This document shows positions 63,791 to 64,000 of a DNA stretch of 64,000 nucleotides, one piece after another. Every line of letters begins with the position of its first letter. The stretch's first letter is position 1. This DNA comes from Alistipes sp. (GTDB lineage Bacteria; Bacteroidota; Bacteroidia; Bacteroidales; Rikenellaceae). The translations under genes and the position numbers were made by a program. Under the pieces are notes generated by a model that did not search any database, was not told the origin of the DNA, and saw nothing but the letters and a program-made list of their open reading frames with translations. The DNA lies in the NCBI GenBank assembly GCA_017631275.1, contig JAGBTQ010000001.1:51265-115264 (forward strand). The letters run 5' to 3'.

Positions 63791-64000
63791 CACTACGCAA
63801 AAGGATACCTAAAAAACACCTTGAAAAATCTACTTATTTAGTGAGGACAAACAAAAAATAATTTTTTTGTTACACCGAGAATTTTTATATTACGCTTCGG
63901 TTGCCATATAACTCAAATGGTTGTTAGATTATTTAGTGGGACTGCGTTTGAATGTTAGATGAATAAAATGACAATAATTTGCTCTTGATTTCATCTCTTA

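Overview
This window is bacterial chromosome from the order Bacteroidales (phylum Bacteroidota). Three things show this. Promoters follow the Bacteroidota pattern TTG, 19-20 bp, TAnnTTTG. The gene content is full of Bacteroidota families (DUF4836, DUF4251, DUF4252, DUF3276/PUR, BACON lipoproteins, CvfB). There is a cysteate synthase like those of sulfonolipid-making gut genera such as Alistipes and Odoribacter, so a Rikenellaceae/Alistipes-like host is my best inference, not a proven one. Most genes are core housekeeping; the accessory material sits at 1-9.9 kb and at 61.2-64 kb.

Left accessory part (1-9.9 kb). An AT-rich block holds the end of a peptide-type ABC exporter, an unusually short HlyD-like adaptor, a large lipoprotein and a small outer-membrane protein whose base composition changes abruptly inside the gene. 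A stripped phage-like element follows (about 3.23-9.86 kb): a Gp36-like head protein carrying an inserted putative carbohydrate-binding module, a large terminase with an N-terminal Cys4 motif, a DUF5675 protein, a standalone PD-(D/E)XK-type nuclease, a decayed HU gene with two in-frame TAG codons, an unknown protein, an Hc1-type histone, a tyrosine recombinase, and a 16-bp inverted repeat just beyond the recombinase start.

Core part (9.9-61.1 kb). Apparent transcription units are: dnaE-trxA; yqaA-like-aroE; DUF3276-mnmA; ettA-hisS-S41 protease; rubrerythrin and uvrC converging on a shared hairpin; an ABC-2 transporter with its GntR regulator; cvfB-methyltransferase-amidase-TauE-uvrA; a porin; an ECF sigma, anti-sigma, barrel and three DUF4252 genes; capA; DUF4836-ABC-GNAT-uup; cysteate synthase-manA-LuxR regulator; a BACON lipoprotein; a VanX-type dipeptidase; udk-DUF456-a possible caspase-fold lipoprotein; gyrB; HAD-malQ; rho-S1/P1 nuclease. 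Intrinsic terminators separate many of these.

Right accessory part (61.1-64 kb). A truncated DUF6371-like fragment is framed by two near-identical palindromes in inverted orientation. A pRiA4b-ORF3-like gene overlaps miaA. A tRNA-Leu(UAA) with promoter and terminator follows; its 3' end is repeated 273 bp downstream, enclosing a long imperfect hairpin, as expected at an integrative-element boundary. The last 200 bp hold a second hairpin, a tandem 9-mer repeat and AT-rich sequence without a gene.

The most original signals are the paired palindromes around the DUF6371-like fragment, the tRNA-Leu duplication with its structured insert, the compact phage-like element with its chimeric Gp36 protein, the His-Cys lipoprotein, and two genes whose promoters leave almost no 5' leader. 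I did not find one complete, clearly new multi-gene system.
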